A DNA stretch of 64,000 bases from Rubellimicrobium rubrum. Its GTDB lineage: Bacteria > Pseudomonadota > Alphaproteobacteria > Rhodobacterales > Rhodobacteraceae. Shown in pieces: positions 42,097 through 51,342 of the stretch. Every line of letters starts with the position of its first letter. Within the stretch, counting starts at the first letter, position 1. A program made the translations under genes and the position numbers. The DNA is taken from the NCBI RefSeq assembly GCF_006152115.1, contig NZ_VDFU01000005.1, forward strand, positions 62,001 to 126,000, written 5' to 3'. Below the pieces are notes generated by a model that worked only from the letters and a program-made list of their open reading frames with translations, did not search any database and was not told the origin of the DNA.

Positions 42097-42786
42097 TCAG
42101 TAGCCGGGCAGGATCTCGAAGATGCTCCGGGATTCAAAGGTGGTCCCGGCATTCGGCCCGATTGCCAGGCGCGCCCCCAGGCTCAGATAGGTCTGACCGT
42201 CGTCGTCCACGCTGCGGCGGCCCACCTCACCATAGAGAGTGGGTCCGGCGCCGATCTGATACTCGGCCCCAAGGGCAATGCGGCTGCCGTCGACGTCCCC
42301 TGACATCGCGCCGGCAAAGCCCGTGGCGGCAAAACCGCCGAACGCATAGCGCGCGTCCACCGAGAGCAGACTTCCGCTTCCCACATCGCCATCATACGAA
42401 GCAAGCGCGCCCTGTAGATCACCGCCCATCAGGGTGGTTGCCGCCTCGAGACCGAGCAACTCCGCATCGCCGTCATCGATGCTGTCACGTCCGTAGAACA
42501 GTCCGACGGTGGCCAGATCGAGGCCTTCATAGAAGCCGTGAAAGGTCAGATTCCTGCCGCCCAGACCCAGTCCATCCGAGTTGTGGTAGGACAGGTCGGC
42601 GGCGGCTCCGAACCCGGCAGCCAGCCCGAACTGGACGGCGCCCCGGTATTCCTTCTCGCCCAGATCGACGTCATCGGTGAAGGTCAGTACCTCCGCCGAA
42701 ATCTCGGCCCCCGAGAACGCCTGTGCGGAAACCAGGTTTGCCGAAGACGAAAGAAGAAGCGCCGCCATGGCGCAACGGGAAATCAT
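42097..42786 (-). CDS. Predicted outer-membrane beta-barrel protein
   Basis: Protein of 229 residues. A signal peptide ends at Val-Ser-Ala-Gln, followed by alternating Gly/aromatic strands (AAGFGAAADLSYH, GFYEGLDLATVGLFYG, GPTLYGEVGRRS) typical of small porin-like barrels. It ends in Tyr, fitting the aromatic terminal residue that BamA recognises. The length suits 8-12 strands. No family name can be assigned. It stands alone between gyrA and the DUF6614-type gene. Confidence 0.75.
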   Translation of the reverse strand: MISRCAMAALLLSSSANLVSAQAFSGAEISAEVLTFTDDVDLGEKEYRGAVQFGLAAGFGAAADLSYHNSDGLGLGGRNLTFHGFYEGLDLATVGLFYGRDSIDDGDAELLGLEAATTLMGGDLQGALASYDGDVGSGSLLSVDARYAFGGFAATGFAGAMSGDVDGSRIALGAEYQIGAGPTLYGEVGRRSVDDDGQTYLSLGARLAIGPNAGTTFESRSIFEILPGY

Positions 42787-42932
42787 GCTCGTGCCCTCAT
42801 TGAAAGCGGACCTTGCGCGGTCACGTCTGACTTGAGGACCATCCTGCTGCCTGACAGGCAGAAGGGCAAGGCCCTGGTCCGCTCACATGGGCTGGGCCCG
42901 GCCAATTGCCGCCGGGCCCATTGTCCTGCCCG

Positions 42933-45665
42933 TCAAAGCGGAACATCGTCCTCCGACTGCTCGGCCACCTTAGCGACCGAGACGACCTCCTCGCCGTCCA
43001 CATCGAAGACGCGCACACCGCCGACACCCCGCGAGCGGAACGAGATGCCGTCCACCGGGACCCGGATCGACTGGCCGCCGGATGTCACGAGCATAATCTG
43101 ATCGGACAGTTCCACCGGGAAGGCCGCGACGATACGGCCGGTCTCGCGACCGCGCCGCTCGCTCAGGTCCATGGCAAGCACTCCCATCCCGCCACGGTTG
43201 CTGACGCGGTAGTCGTGCGACGATGTAATCTTTCCCATACCGCCCGACGTGATGGTGAGGATGAGATCCTCGGCCGCCGACATCTCAGCATAACGCTCCT
43301 GGCTGATGGCACCTGCCACGGTCTCATCCTCCTCGGCGCCGCCGTTCTCTTCCTCGGTCACACCGAGGACGGCCCGGCGCATCTTGAGGTAAGCGCCGCG
43401 TTCCTCCGGCGAGGCTTCGAAATGCCGGACCGTGGACATCGACACGACGTGGTCCGTCTCATCGCGGAGCGAGATGCCACGAACACCGGTCGAATCACGG
43501 CCCTTGAAGACACGCACATCGGTAGTCGGGAAGCGGATCGCACGGCCATGGTCGGTGACCAGCAGCACGTCGTCATCCTCGGACGCGATGCGGGCGTTCA
43601 CCAGATCCACGCCGTCCGGCAGCTTCATGGCGATCTTGCCCGCGCGGTTCACGTTGGTGAAATCGGACAAGGCGTTGCGGCGCACGTCACCGGTCGAGGT
43701 CGCGAAGACGATCTGCAACTCGTCCCAATGGTCCTCGGGCCGGTCCACCGGAACGATCGCCGCGATCGTGACTCCCTGCTCGATGGGAAGGAGGTTGACC
43801 AACGCCTTGCCCTTAGCCGTCCGCCCGGCAAGGGGCAGCCTCCAGCACTTGAGCTTGTAGGCCATCCCGTCGGTCGTGAAGAACAGGAGCGGGGTATGCG
43901 TGTTGGCCACGAAGAGGGTCGTGACGACGTCCTCCTCCTTGGTCTGCATGGAGGACAGACCCTTGCCGCCCCGCCGTTGGGACCGGAACTCGGACAACGG
44001 CGTCCGCTTGATCCAGCCACCCTGAGTCACGGTCACGACCATGTCCTCGCGCTCGATCAGGTCCTCATCTTCTAGGTCGGCCGCCCATTCCGTGATCTCG
44101 GTCCGTCGCGGCACAGCGAAGAGCGACCTGACCTCGCGAAGCTCGTCTGCGATGAGCCCCATGATACGCTCTCGGCTGCCCAGTATCTCAAGGTACTCTT
44201 TGATCTTCCCAGCCAGTTCCTGGAGCTCGTTCGTGACCTCCTCGACGCCTAGTTGCGTGAGGCGCTGCAGGCGGAGGTCGAGGATAGCGCGGGCTTGGGC
44301 GTCGGACAGGTTGTAGGTTCCGTCCTCGTTGATCGGGTGCAGGGGATCGTCGATCAAGCGGATGAAAGGTGCAATCTCTTGGGCTGGCCAGGCGCGGGTC
44401 ATCAGGCGCTCGCGCGCCTCGGCAGCGTCGCGCGACGACCGGATTGTCTGAACGACCTCATCCACATTGGACACCGCGACCGCCAAGCCGCACAGGATAT
44501 GCGCCCGCTCTCGGGCCTTGCGAAGCTCGAAGGCGGTCCGACGCGCGACGACCTCCTCGCGGAAATCGATGAAGGAGGTCAGGAACCGGCGCAGCGTCAG
44601 CGTTTCCGGCTTGCCGCCGTTTAGCGCGAGCATGTTGCAGCCAAATGAGGTCTGCATCGGCGTGAAGCGCCAAAGCTGGTTCAGCACCACATCTGCGGTC
44701 GCGTCGCGCTTGAGTTCGATGACCACGCGGACGCCGTTCCGGTCGGACTCGTCCTGCACATGCGCGATGCCCTCGATCCGCTTGTCGCGGGCAGCCTCCG
44801 CGATCTTGTCGATCATCGTGGCCTTGTTCACCTGATAGGGAATCTCGGTCACGATGATGGCCTGACGGGTCCGGATCTCCTCCATATGGGTCTTGGAGCG
44901 GATCACGACCGAGCCTCGTCCCTCGAGATAGGCCTTTCGCGCGCCGGAGCGGCCCAGCATCACGCCACCGGTCGGGAAGTCGGGTCCCGGGACATACTGG
45001 ATCAGATCCTCGGATGTGAGGTCCGGGTCATCGATCAGGGCAAGCGTCGCATCCACAACCTCGCCCAAGTTATGTGGAGGGATATTGGTCGCCATGCCAA
45101 CCGCGATCCCACCCGCGCCATTGACGAGCATGTTCGGGAACCGCGTGGGAAGGACCGTCGGCTCCCGGTCCTTGCCGTCGTAGTTGTCCTGGAAGTCGAC
45201 GGTTTCCTTGTCGATGTCGGCAAGGACATAGGCCGCCGGCTTATCCATACGCACTTCGGTGTAGCGCATGGCCGCCGCCGGGTCGCCGTCCATCGACCCG
45301 AAGTTGCCCTGCCCATCGAGCAGCGGCAACGACATCGAGAAGTCCTGGGCCATCCGAACCAGCGCCTCGTAGATCGAGGAGTCGCCATGGGGGTGATACT
45401 TGCCCATGACGTCCCCCACAGGGCGGGCCGACTTGCGGTAGGACTTGTCATGAGTGTTTCCGGTCTCGTGCATCGCATATAGGATGCGCCGCTGCACCGG
45501 CTTCAGTCCGTCCCGCAGATCGGGGATAGCCCGGCTGACGATCACGCTCATCGCATAGTCGAGGTAGGAGGTCTTCATCTCCTCCGCAATGGAGATGGTG
45601 GGCCCGTGCGCGCCTTTCGGGGTCGCACCAAAGGTCTCGTCGGGTGTGTCGGGCGTGTCGGACAT
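42933..45665 (-). CDS. gyrA: DNA gyrase subunit A
   Basis: Breakage-reunion subunit of gyrase. The protein has 910 residues from the ATG at 45665; a TTG six codons upstream is possible. The active Tyr is 135 (AMRYTEV). The QRDR reads [12 protein letters not shown], so the E. coli Ser83 equivalent is kept (Ser96), Ala84 is Ser97 and Asp87 is Glu100. The C-terminal wrapping domain has the GyrA-box QRRGGKG and the usual beta-pinwheel repeats. An AT-rich TATATA stretch lies about 30-40 bases upstream of the start. Confidence 0.97.
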   Translation of the reverse strand: MSDTPDTPDETFGATPKGAHGPTISIAEEMKTSYLDYAMSVIVSRAIPDLRDGLKPVQRRILYAMHETGNTHDKSYRKSARPVGDVMGKYHPHGDSSIYEALVRMAQDFSMSLPLLDGQGNFGSMDGDPAAAMRYTEVRMDKPAAYVLADIDKETVDFQDNYDGKDREPTVLPTRFPNMLVNGAGGIAVGMATNIPPHNLGEVVDATLALIDDPDLTSEDLIQYVPGPDFPTGGVMLGRSGARKAYLEGRGSVVIRSKTHMEEIRTRQAIIVTEIPYQVNKATMIDKIAEAARDKRIEGIAHVQDESDRNGVRVVIELKRDATADVVLNQLWRFTPMQTSFGCNMLALNGGKPETLTLRRFLTSFIDFREEVVARRTAFELRKARERAHILCGLAVAVSNVDEVVQTIRSSRDAAEARERLMTRAWPAQEIAPFIRLIDDPLHPINEDGTYNLSDAQARAILDLRLQRLTQLGVEEVTNELQELAGKIKEYLEILGSRERIMGLIADELREVRSLFAVPRRTEITEWAADLEDEDLIEREDMVVTVTQGGWIKRTPLSEFRSQRRGGKGLSSMQTKEEDVVTTLFVANTHTPLLFFTTDGMAYKLKCWRLPLAGRTAKGKALVNLLPIEQGVTIAAIVPVDRPEDHWDELQIVFATSTGDVRRNALSDFTNVNRAGKIAMKLPDGVDLVNARIASEDDDVLLVTDHGRAIRFPTTDVRVFKGRDSTGVRGISLRDETDHVVSMSTVRHFEASPEERGAYLKMRRAVLGVTEEENGGAEEDETVAGAISQERYAEMSAAEDLILTITSGGMGKITSSHDYRVSNRGGMGVLAMDLSERRGRETGRIVAAFPVELSDQIMLVTSGGQSIRVPVDGISFRSRGVGGVRVFDVDGEEVVSVAKVAEQSEDDVPL

Positions 45666-45854
45666 GCGGGCAGGCCTGCTCAATATCTAGTTGTTGAAAT
45701 TATATATACCCCCGCAGCTTGAGTTGCAAAGGCTGCGCCCAAAGGTAGCAGCCGCCTACATCGCCTGCTAACAACATGCTTTTATTGACTTTTATGGAAC
45801 CCTTGAGCCACGCTTGGCCTTAGAGGGAACGGACCGTTGCTACAAGGGGACCAT

Positions 45855-46133
45855 ATGACCGCAAAAGCCGTCTCGGACACCGAACTGATGCTCAGGGGCT
45901 ACGGTCTTACCACGGCCGAGGTCTTCTACCGGATGCCGGATTACAGGAGCGTCCTGAACACGTTTGTCTGGCAGCATTACGACCTCGCCCCGGACCATCC
46001 CCGACTCTTCGAGTTCATCGAGTTCTGGCAGCGCGAGATTGAGGGACCGATCCATTCGGTCCGCTTCACGCATCGGAAGCTCATCGGGCCTGGCGAATGG
46101 CGCCACGTCGTGGGGGAGTTCAAGTACCACTAG
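45855..46133 (+). CDS. Usg-family protein
   Basis: Small protein of 92 residues with the conserved alphaproteobacterial pattern LRGYGLTTAEVFYRMPD, VWQHYDLAPDHP, and FWQREIEGPIHSVR. The name comes from a gene upstream of trp genes in other bacteria; its biochemical function is unknown. The ATG at 45855 follows AAGGGGA. It diverges from gyrA and is alone on its strand here. Confidence 0.82.
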   Translation: MTAKAVSDTELMLRGYGLTTAEVFYRMPDYRSVLNTFVWQHYDLAPDHPRLFEFIEFWQREIEGPIHSVRFTHRKLIGPGEWRHVVGEFKYH

Positions 46134-46271
46134 GTCAGAACCGGCGTCCGGGCTGTGACGATGAACCCGGCCAGGCAAAGCTTAGCCCGCAGTCCTCACC
46201 GGGTCTGCCTTCGGGCTCGGTCAGGTGCCAGCGAGGCCAGCACGCAGGCCGTCGCTACCCGAGCAGCCTCG

Positions 46272-47159
46272 TCAGGGGTCGATGCCGCCAGCCTTCGCCA
46301 CGAAGTCGGTAAGGTGAGGGACGTAGTCCTCGCCGCCGTTGCCGCCGCTCCCGACCGCCATTGCGTAGGAGTTCTTGGCCGCCGATGCCACTGGCGTCGG
46401 CACCATGGCCGAGTTGGCCATCGACTCCAGATAACGAAGATCCTTGTAGGCATTGGACAGGGTGAAGCGATGGGCTTCGCGGTTCCCCTCGAGAGCATAA
46501 CCCATGAAGGTCTGGTAGAACCCGCAGTCCATCCGGCTCCCTCGGATCACCGCGTCGAACTGCTGGACCGATATGCCCACCTTGCGAGAGATCGCCAAGG
46601 CTTCGGCGTAAATCGCGCCGTAGCCCAGGGACAGGAAGTTATTCAGAAGCTTCATCCGGTGCCCGTCGCCTGGGCCGCCTACGCGTAGGACACGGCTGGC
46701 GAATGTCTTGAGAACCGGCTCTACGCGCGCGAAGTCGCCTTCGACCGCTCCGACCATGACGTCGAGATTGCCTTCCCAAGCATCCTTGGGCGTCCGGCCC
46801 AGAGGGGCGTCCACGAGCCCGACCTTCCGATCGTGCAGAAGCCCGCCAAGGCGGATCGTCGAGACAGGGTCCGACGTCGAGCAGTCGATGACGATTGAAC
46901 CGGCCCGCAGCGCCGGAAGCATGGCGTCGACGACCTCCTCGACCTGTGGCGAAGCGGTGAGGCAGAGCACCACGATATCGGACGCCTCGGCCAGGGCCGC
47001 GGGCGTCGAAGCCTCGGTGGCACCCTTGCCGACCAGATCATCGATCGCATCGCGCCGACGGTGCCCCAGCACCGTCAGAGGATAACCCTTGGTCAGGATG
47101 TTGTGCGCCATGCCATGACCCATGAAGCCAACCCCTACGAAGCCCACGCGCTCGGCCAT
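46272..47159 (-). CDS. NAD(P)-dependent beta-hydroxyacid dehydrogenase family oxidoreductase
   Basis: Protein of 295 residues of the 3-hydroxyisobutyrate dehydrogenase superfamily. The N-terminal Rossmann motif reads GFVGVGFMGHGMA, the DCSTSDPVST substrate-binding loop lies near residue 120, and the catalytic Lys is in GHRMKLLNNF. The true substrate is not evident. The gene is 59 bases downstream of ornithine cyclodeaminase in the arginase cluster, so it may act on a product or side metabolite of that route. Confidence 0.85.
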   Translation of the reverse strand: MAERVGFVGVGFMGHGMAHNILTKGYPLTVLGHRRRDAIDDLVGKGATEASTPAALAEASDIVVLCLTASPQVEEVVDAMLPALRAGSIVIDCSTSDPVSTIRLGGLLHDRKVGLVDAPLGRTPKDAWEGNLDVMVGAVEGDFARVEPVLKTFASRVLRVGGPGDGHRMKLLNNFLSLGYGAIYAEALAISRKVGISVQQFDAVIRGSRMDCGFYQTFMGYALEGNREAHRFTLSNAYKDLRYLESMANSAMVPTPVASAAKNSYAMAVGSGGNGGEDYVPHLTDFVAKAGGIDP

Positions 47160-47218
47160 GATCTCTCCTCCCATGTCGGTCGGGGCATCATGGCCGCTGG
47201 ATAGGGCAGGGTCCAGTA

Positions 47219-48298
47219 TCAGACCCCGGCCCGGATCAGCATGCCGAACAGGTCTCTTGGATCATCGGGGTCCGCCACCATGTCCAGGAGATCGTAGGTT
47301 CCGGCCTCGACGGCCTTAGCGAGGACATAGGTCAGCGCCGAGAAGTCCTCGATCGCAAAGCCCACCGAGTCGAACAAGGTGATCTGACTGTCCACAGTCC
47401 GGCCAGCTCGGCGGCCAGCGATGACCTCCCACAACTCGGTCACCGGATGGTCGGGGTCGAGTTGCTGGATCTCCCCCTCGATGCGGGTCTGCGGCGGGAA
47501 CTCTACGAAGATGTCAGCGCGCAGCAGGATTTCCCGCGCCAGTTCCGTCTTGCCCGGACTGTCGCCACCCACGGCGTTGATATGAACCCCGGAGCCAATC
47601 ATGTTGTCGGTCAGGATGGTCGCAAGCCGCTTGTCCGCCGTGACGGTGGTCACGATGTGTGCCCCCAGGATGGCCTCCTCAGCGCTCGCGCAGGGCACGA
47701 TAGTCAGCCCGTGACCACGAAGGTTCCTCGCGCACTTCTCGGTGGCTGCAGAGTCCAGATCCCAAAGTCGGACAGTGTCGATCCCGCAGATCGCCTTGAA
47801 GGCCAGGGCCTGGAACTCGGACTGAGCACCGTTCCCTATGATCGCCATCGTGCTCGCCCCCTTGGGGGCAAGATGCTTCGCGGCCAGAGCCGACATTGCG
47901 GCGGTGCGCAACGCGGTCAGAAGCGTCATCTCCGACAGCAGGACGGGGTAGCCCGTGTGCATGTCCGCCAGGACGCCGAACGCCGTCACCGTCTGAAGAC
48001 CGGCTCGCATGTTGCGCGGGTGACCGTTGACGTACTTGAAGCCATAAACCTCGCCGTCCGAGGTCGGCATTAACTCGATCACGCCTTCGGCGGAATGGGC
48101 CGGGATGCGAGCTGTTTTGTCGAAGCTCTCCCACCGCCGGAAGTTTCCCTCCAGCACCTCCGCAAGGTCGCGCAGCATAACCTCGATCCCGATGCGATGC
48201 ACCAGCCGCATCATGTTCGCAACGGACACGAACGGGATCAGCGCCTTGGCGGACGGGACGGCCTGATCGGCGGCGGGCAGGGGAAGGGCGAGGTTCAT
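47219..48298 (-). CDS. ocd: Ornithine cyclodeaminase
   Basis: Converts ornithine to proline with release of ammonia, using bound NAD. The protein has 359 residues. The dinucleotide motif is IIGNGAQSEFQ, followed by RLWDLD and the NAVGGDSPGKTEL block. Arg and Lys substrate contacts lie in the GVIELMPTSDGEVYGFKYVN region. It is the long OCD form. It starts 14 bases after arginase, so arginine would go to ornithine and then proline in two steps encoded side by side. Confidence 0.92.
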   Translation of the reverse strand: MNLALPLPAADQAVPSAKALIPFVSVANMMRLVHRIGIEVMLRDLAEVLEGNFRRWESFDKTARIPAHSAEGVIELMPTSDGEVYGFKYVNGHPRNMRAGLQTVTAFGVLADMHTGYPVLLSEMTLLTALRTAAMSALAAKHLAPKGASTMAIIGNGAQSEFQALAFKAICGIDTVRLWDLDSAATEKCARNLRGHGLTIVPCASAEEAILGAHIVTTVTADKRLATILTDNMIGSGVHINAVGGDSPGKTELAREILLRADIFVEFPPQTRIEGEIQQLDPDHPVTELWEVIAGRRAGRTVDSQITLFDSVGFAIEDFSALTYVLAKAVEAGTYDLLDMVADPDDPRDLFGMLIRAGV

Positions 48299-48312
48299 GG
48301 CAGGTCTCCGGG

Positions 48313-49236
48313 TCAGGCAAGGCTTCGGGTGGGACGGTCAAAGATGCGGCGGCCCAGCAGCGAGGCGGTGAGATCCACCATCACGCCGGCCGTCCTGCCG
48401 CGCTCATCGAGGAATGGGTTCAGTTCGACGAGATCCAGCGAGGACACGAGGCCGGAGTCGCAGAGGATCTCCATGGCCAGATGCGCCTCTCGTAGGGTGG
48501 CGCCCCCCGGGGACGTGGTTCCGACAGCCGGAGCGATGTCGGGATCCAGGAAATCCACGTCAAGCGATACATGCAGCAGACCATTGGCCGCTTCGACCCG
48601 AGCCAGGAAGTCCGCAAGCGGCGTCCTGATCCCGTATTCGTCGATATGGCGCATATCGGCGAGGTGGATCTCAGTCTCGCGCAGGGCGGCGCGTTCTGCC
48701 GGATCAACGGAGCGAAGGCCGATCATGCAGATGTTCTGGCCGGGGATGGGCGCTGTCATCGGCGGGAACATGGTGAACCCGGCGCGGCCCGCGAGATACG
48801 CCACCGACACGCCGTGCAGGTTCCCCGTCTCGGTTGACTCCAGCGAGTGAAAGTCGCTGTGCGCGTCCAGCCAGAGCAGGAACAGCGGCTTGCCGCAGCG
48901 CTGGGCATGGACAGCGACGCCCGCTACGGACCCCATGGACAGCGCATGATCCCCGCCCATGAAGATCGGCATGCCACGTCCGGCCGCGTCCTCGGCCACA
49001 CGGGCGAGCGCAGTGGTCCAGCCCACCGTCTCGCCAAGCGCCCAGAGTTTCGGGTCCGATGGCGCGTCGGACAGGTCGGGCGCGATGTTCCCCAAGTCGG
49101 ACACCCGGTGGCCCAACCCGGACAAGGCCTCGGCCAACCCAGCAACCCTGTAGGCGTCAGGGCCCATCAGACAGCCGCGGCGGCGCTTGCCGCTGTCCAC
49201 GGGGGCGCCGATCAGGATGATGTCACGTGTGTCCAT
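48313..49236 (-). CDS. rocF: Arginase
   Basis: Mn-dependent hydrolase splitting arginine into ornithine and urea. The protein has 307 residues from the ATG at 49236. The three metal-binding signatures are GGDH at 94-97, DAHSDFH from Asp124, and SLDVDFLDP further on. It is the first gene of a minus-strand operon with ocd and the dehydrogenase, and it faces an Lrp/AsnC regulator across an 85-bp divergent promoter region. Confidence 0.93.
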   Translation of the reverse strand: MDTRDIILIGAPVDSGKRRRGCLMGPDAYRVAGLAEALSGLGHRVSDLGNIAPDLSDAPSDPKLWALGETVGWTTALARVAEDAAGRGMPIFMGGDHALSMGSVAGVAVHAQRCGKPLFLLWLDAHSDFHSLESTETGNLHGVSVAYLAGRAGFTMFPPMTAPIPGQNICMIGLRSVDPAERAALRETEIHLADMRHIDEYGIRTPLADFLARVEAANGLLHVSLDVDFLDPDIAPAVGTTSPGGATLREAHLAMEILCDSGLVSSLDLVELNPFLDERGRTAGVMVDLTASLLGRRIFDRPTRSLA

Positions 49237-49298
49237 TTGCAGCCAAGCTCGCTTGTTGAGGTGGAAGACATAAGGCGGCATTCTGTGCGATAGGTATG

Positions 49299-49310
49299 TT
49301 GATCGATCAA
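49299..49310. promoter_or_regulatory. Perfect palindrome between rocF and the Lrp gene
   Basis: TTGATCGATCAA, a 12-bp perfect palindrome in the shared promoter region, 12 bases before the regulator's start. A candidate operator for the adjacent Lrp/AsnC protein; it also resembles an FNR-type half-site pair (TTGAT, ATCAA) but without the usual spacer. Confidence 0.45.
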
Positions 49311-49321
49311 AACGGATAGCG

Positions 49322-49762
49322 TTGTTGGACGAAATGGATCATCGCCTCGTGGCTGCCCTGAGGCGAGACGGTCGGGCGACCTTGTCGGACCTTGCTCATG
49401 ATCTGGGTGTGACGCGCACCACGGTACGGGCCCGCATGGCGCGGCTCATGGCCTCGGGAGAGATCGCGGGCTTTACCGTCCTGACACGGACCGATCTCGC
49501 GACTGCGCCGGTGCGGGGCCTCATGATGCTTCAGGTCGAGGGACGCGGGACGGATCGGGTCATGTCCAAGCTATCCGGCATCCCCGAAGTGATGGCTTTC
49601 CATACCACGAACGGCACCTGGGACCTGATCGTCGAGATCGAGACGGACACGCTCGAACGATTCGATCAGGCGCTGTTCGCGATCCGCCGGATCGAGGGCG
49701 TCACGCGAAGCGAGACCAACCTGCTCCTAAGCTCCCGTCGTCCAGTCAGGCGGCCCGTGTAG
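49322..49762 (+). CDS. Lrp/AsnC-family transcriptional regulator
   Basis: Protein of 146 residues. An N-terminal winged helix-turn-helix (about 3-60, DGRATLSDLAHDLGVTRTTVRARM) precedes the RAM ligand-binding domain. I chose the TTG at 49322 because it restores the usual Leu-Asp-Glu-Met-Asp start of the family; an ATG at 49334 is the alternative. Its position opposite the arginase operon suggests it senses arginine, ornithine or a related amino acid. It overlaps dsbB tail to tail by 17 bases. Confidence 0.88.
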   Translation: MLDEMDHRLVAALRRDGRATLSDLAHDLGVTRTTVRARMARLMASGEIAGFTVLTRTDLATAPVRGLMMLQVEGRGTDRVMSKLSGIPEVMAFHTTNGTWDLIVEIETDTLERFDQALFAIRRIEGVTRSETNLLLSSRRPVRRPV

Positions 49763-50297
49763 CCGAGCGACGGGCGGCCACGATCCATACGATCATCAGC
49801 AGTACGGAGAAGACAGCATTCCAGGACGCCATCGACAGGCCCAGGAGCTCCCAGGCGACCTGGTCGCACATGACGATTCGCGGTCCCTCGACCGACAGAA
49901 GATCGCCGCCGCTTAACCCTCCGAGTGCGCCTCCGGTGCAGTGGGTCGGGCCCTGCCACCAGCCCCGCTCCACTCCGGTATGGTACGCACCGAGGATCGC
50001 AGTGGCGGAGGCGGCGATGGAACCCAGGATGGGCAGGAAAGGACCGCGTACCGCGAGCGCCAAGGCTCCGATCGCGACGGCAGCAAAGTGCGGATACCGC
50101 TGGTACCAGCACAGCGCGCAAGGGGGATAGCCTAGCGCCTGGAACAGGTAAGCCCCGGCCAAGAGAGCAAAGGAGCCACCGGCGGCAAGAACGATCAAGG
50201 TCGTGCGGGTCAATCGCTTCTCCAGTGTTCGGCACGCACCCTTTCCGAGGTCGGCGGCAGAGGCAAGCGGGGTCTCGGAACCTTTTGCCCGGCTCAT
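49746..50297 (-). CDS. dsbB: Disulfide bond formation protein B
   Basis: Inner-membrane oxidase that passes electrons from DsbA-type thioredoxins to quinone. The protein has 183 residues and four membrane helices. The first redox pair is in CALCWYQRYPH; the second pair lies in the periplasmic loop (Cys in THCTGG and in IVMCD). The start at 50297 is a choice; a TTG nearer the first helix is possible. It diverges from the YpfJ-type gene. Confidence 0.85.
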   Translation of the reverse strand: MSRAKGSETPLASAADLGKGACRTLEKRLTRTTLIVLAAGGSFALLAGAYLFQALGYPPCALCWYQRYPHFAAVAIGALALAVRGPFLPILGSIAASATAILGAYHTGVERGWWQGPTHCTGGALGGLSGGDLLSVEGPRIVMCDQVAWELLGLSMASWNAVFSVLLMIVWIVAARRSATRAA

Positions 50298-50335
50298 GGC
50301 GTTGTGACCCCCAGGGTAGATTGGGGAGTTCGGCC

Positions 50336-51178
50336 ATGAAGTGGCAGGGGCGGCGCGGCAGCAGCAATATCGAAGACCGGCGGCGCTCAGGCGGCAGGGG
50401 TGGCCTCGCGGCGGGTGGCGGCGGGATCGGTGTGCTCGCCATCGTAGTGATCGGATACTTCCTTGGGGTGGACCTGACACCGATTCTTGGCGCCTCGGGG
50501 GGAGGTGGGATCCAGACAGGTTCGTACGAGCCCACCGAAGCCGACGAACGTGCGGCCGAGTTCGTGTCCGTTACCTTGGCCGACACCGAGGAGGTCTGGG
50601 CGCAGATCTTCCAGCAGGAGTTGGGGCAGACCTATACGCCGGCCGTGCTGGTGCTATTCAAGGGTGCCACCCAATCCGGATGCGGCGGCGCGAGTGCGCA
50701 GACCGGGCCCTTCTACTGTCCCCTGGACAAGAAGGTGTATCTGGATACTGATTTCTTCACGACGATGGAGCGTCAGCTCGGGGCCCAAGGCGATTTCGCC
50801 GCCGCCTACGTCGTGGCGCACGAAATCGGCCATCATGTGCAGGACGAGCTCGGCATTCTGTCGGAGGCCCAGCGCGGATCGCAGCAGGGCGCCGACAGCA
50901 ACGCCGTGCGTGTCGAACTTCAGGCCGACTGCTTCTCGGGCGTCTGGGCGCGTTACGCCCAGGAACGCTTCGGCAGCCTCGAGCAGGGCGACATCGAAGA
51001 GGCTCTGAACGCCGCCCAGCAGATCGGGGACGATACCCTCCAACAGGAATCGAGCGGCGTGGTGCGGCCCGAGACCTTTACGCATGGCACCAGCGAACAG
51101 CGGCAGCGCTGGTTCTATGCGGGATATGAGTCGGGCGACATTGGCCAGTGCGACACGTTCAACACGCGGCAGCTTTGA
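50336..51178 (+). CDS. YpfJ-type neutral zinc metallopeptidase family protein
   Basis: Membrane-anchored protein of 280 residues. A short basic and Gly-rich N-terminus is followed by one transmembrane helix (about 30-50). The zinc motif HEIGHH begins at His162. A conserved Cys pair lies in SGCGG and FYCPLD, with more Cys in QADCFSG and GQCDTF. The family is annotated as a putative neutral metallopeptidase; no substrate is known. The ATG at 50336 follows GGGGAG. A hairpin and tRNA-Leu follow. Confidence 0.88.
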   Translation: MKWQGRRGSSNIEDRRRSGGRGGLAAGGGGIGVLAIVVIGYFLGVDLTPILGASGGGGIQTGSYEPTEADERAAEFVSVTLADTEEVWAQIFQQELGQTYTPAVLVLFKGATQSGCGGASAQTGPFYCPLDKKVYLDTDFFTTMERQLGAQGDFAAAYVVAHEIGHHVQDELGILSEAQRGSQQGADSNAVRVELQADCFSGVWARYAQERFGSLEQGDIEEALNAAQQIGDDTLQQESSGVVRPETFTHGTSEQRQRWFYAGYESGDIGQCDTFNTRQL

Positions 51179-51190
51179 CCCTTTGACGAG

Positions 51191-51221
51191 CGGCCCCGGG
51201 ATCGGTAGAGGGTCGGGGCCG
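51191..51221 (+). terminator. Hairpin before tRNA-Leu
   Basis: Perfect 8-bp stem (CGGCCCCG with CGGGGCCG) with a 15-base loop, ending one base before the tRNA. It lacks a T-run and could instead be a processing structure. Confidence 0.4.
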
Positions 51222-51308
51222 GCCGGTGTGGCGGAATGGTAGACGCAGCGGATTCAAAATCCGCCGAGGCAACCCCTCGTGAAGGTTCGAGTCCTTTCAC
51301 CGGCACCA
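51222..51308 (+). tRNA. tRNA-Leu (anticodon CAA)
   Basis: 87 bases including an encoded CCA. The acceptor stem pairs GCCGGTG with CACCGGC. The D-arm reads TGGCGGAATGGTAGACGC, the anticodon stem is GCGGA/TCCGC around a loop TTCAAAA with anticodon CAA (codon UUG), a long variable arm follows (class II), and the T-arm has GGTTCGAGTCC. Confidence 0.97.
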
Positions 51309-51342
51309 AGTCCTTTGGACGAGCGTTGAGGCTGGTCGCTTG

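Noticed and set aside
49925-50335. N-terminal extension of the YpfJ-type gene
   Set aside because: The open frame runs under divergent dsbB. The ATG at 50336 has a GGGGAG site and starts the normal family N-terminus.
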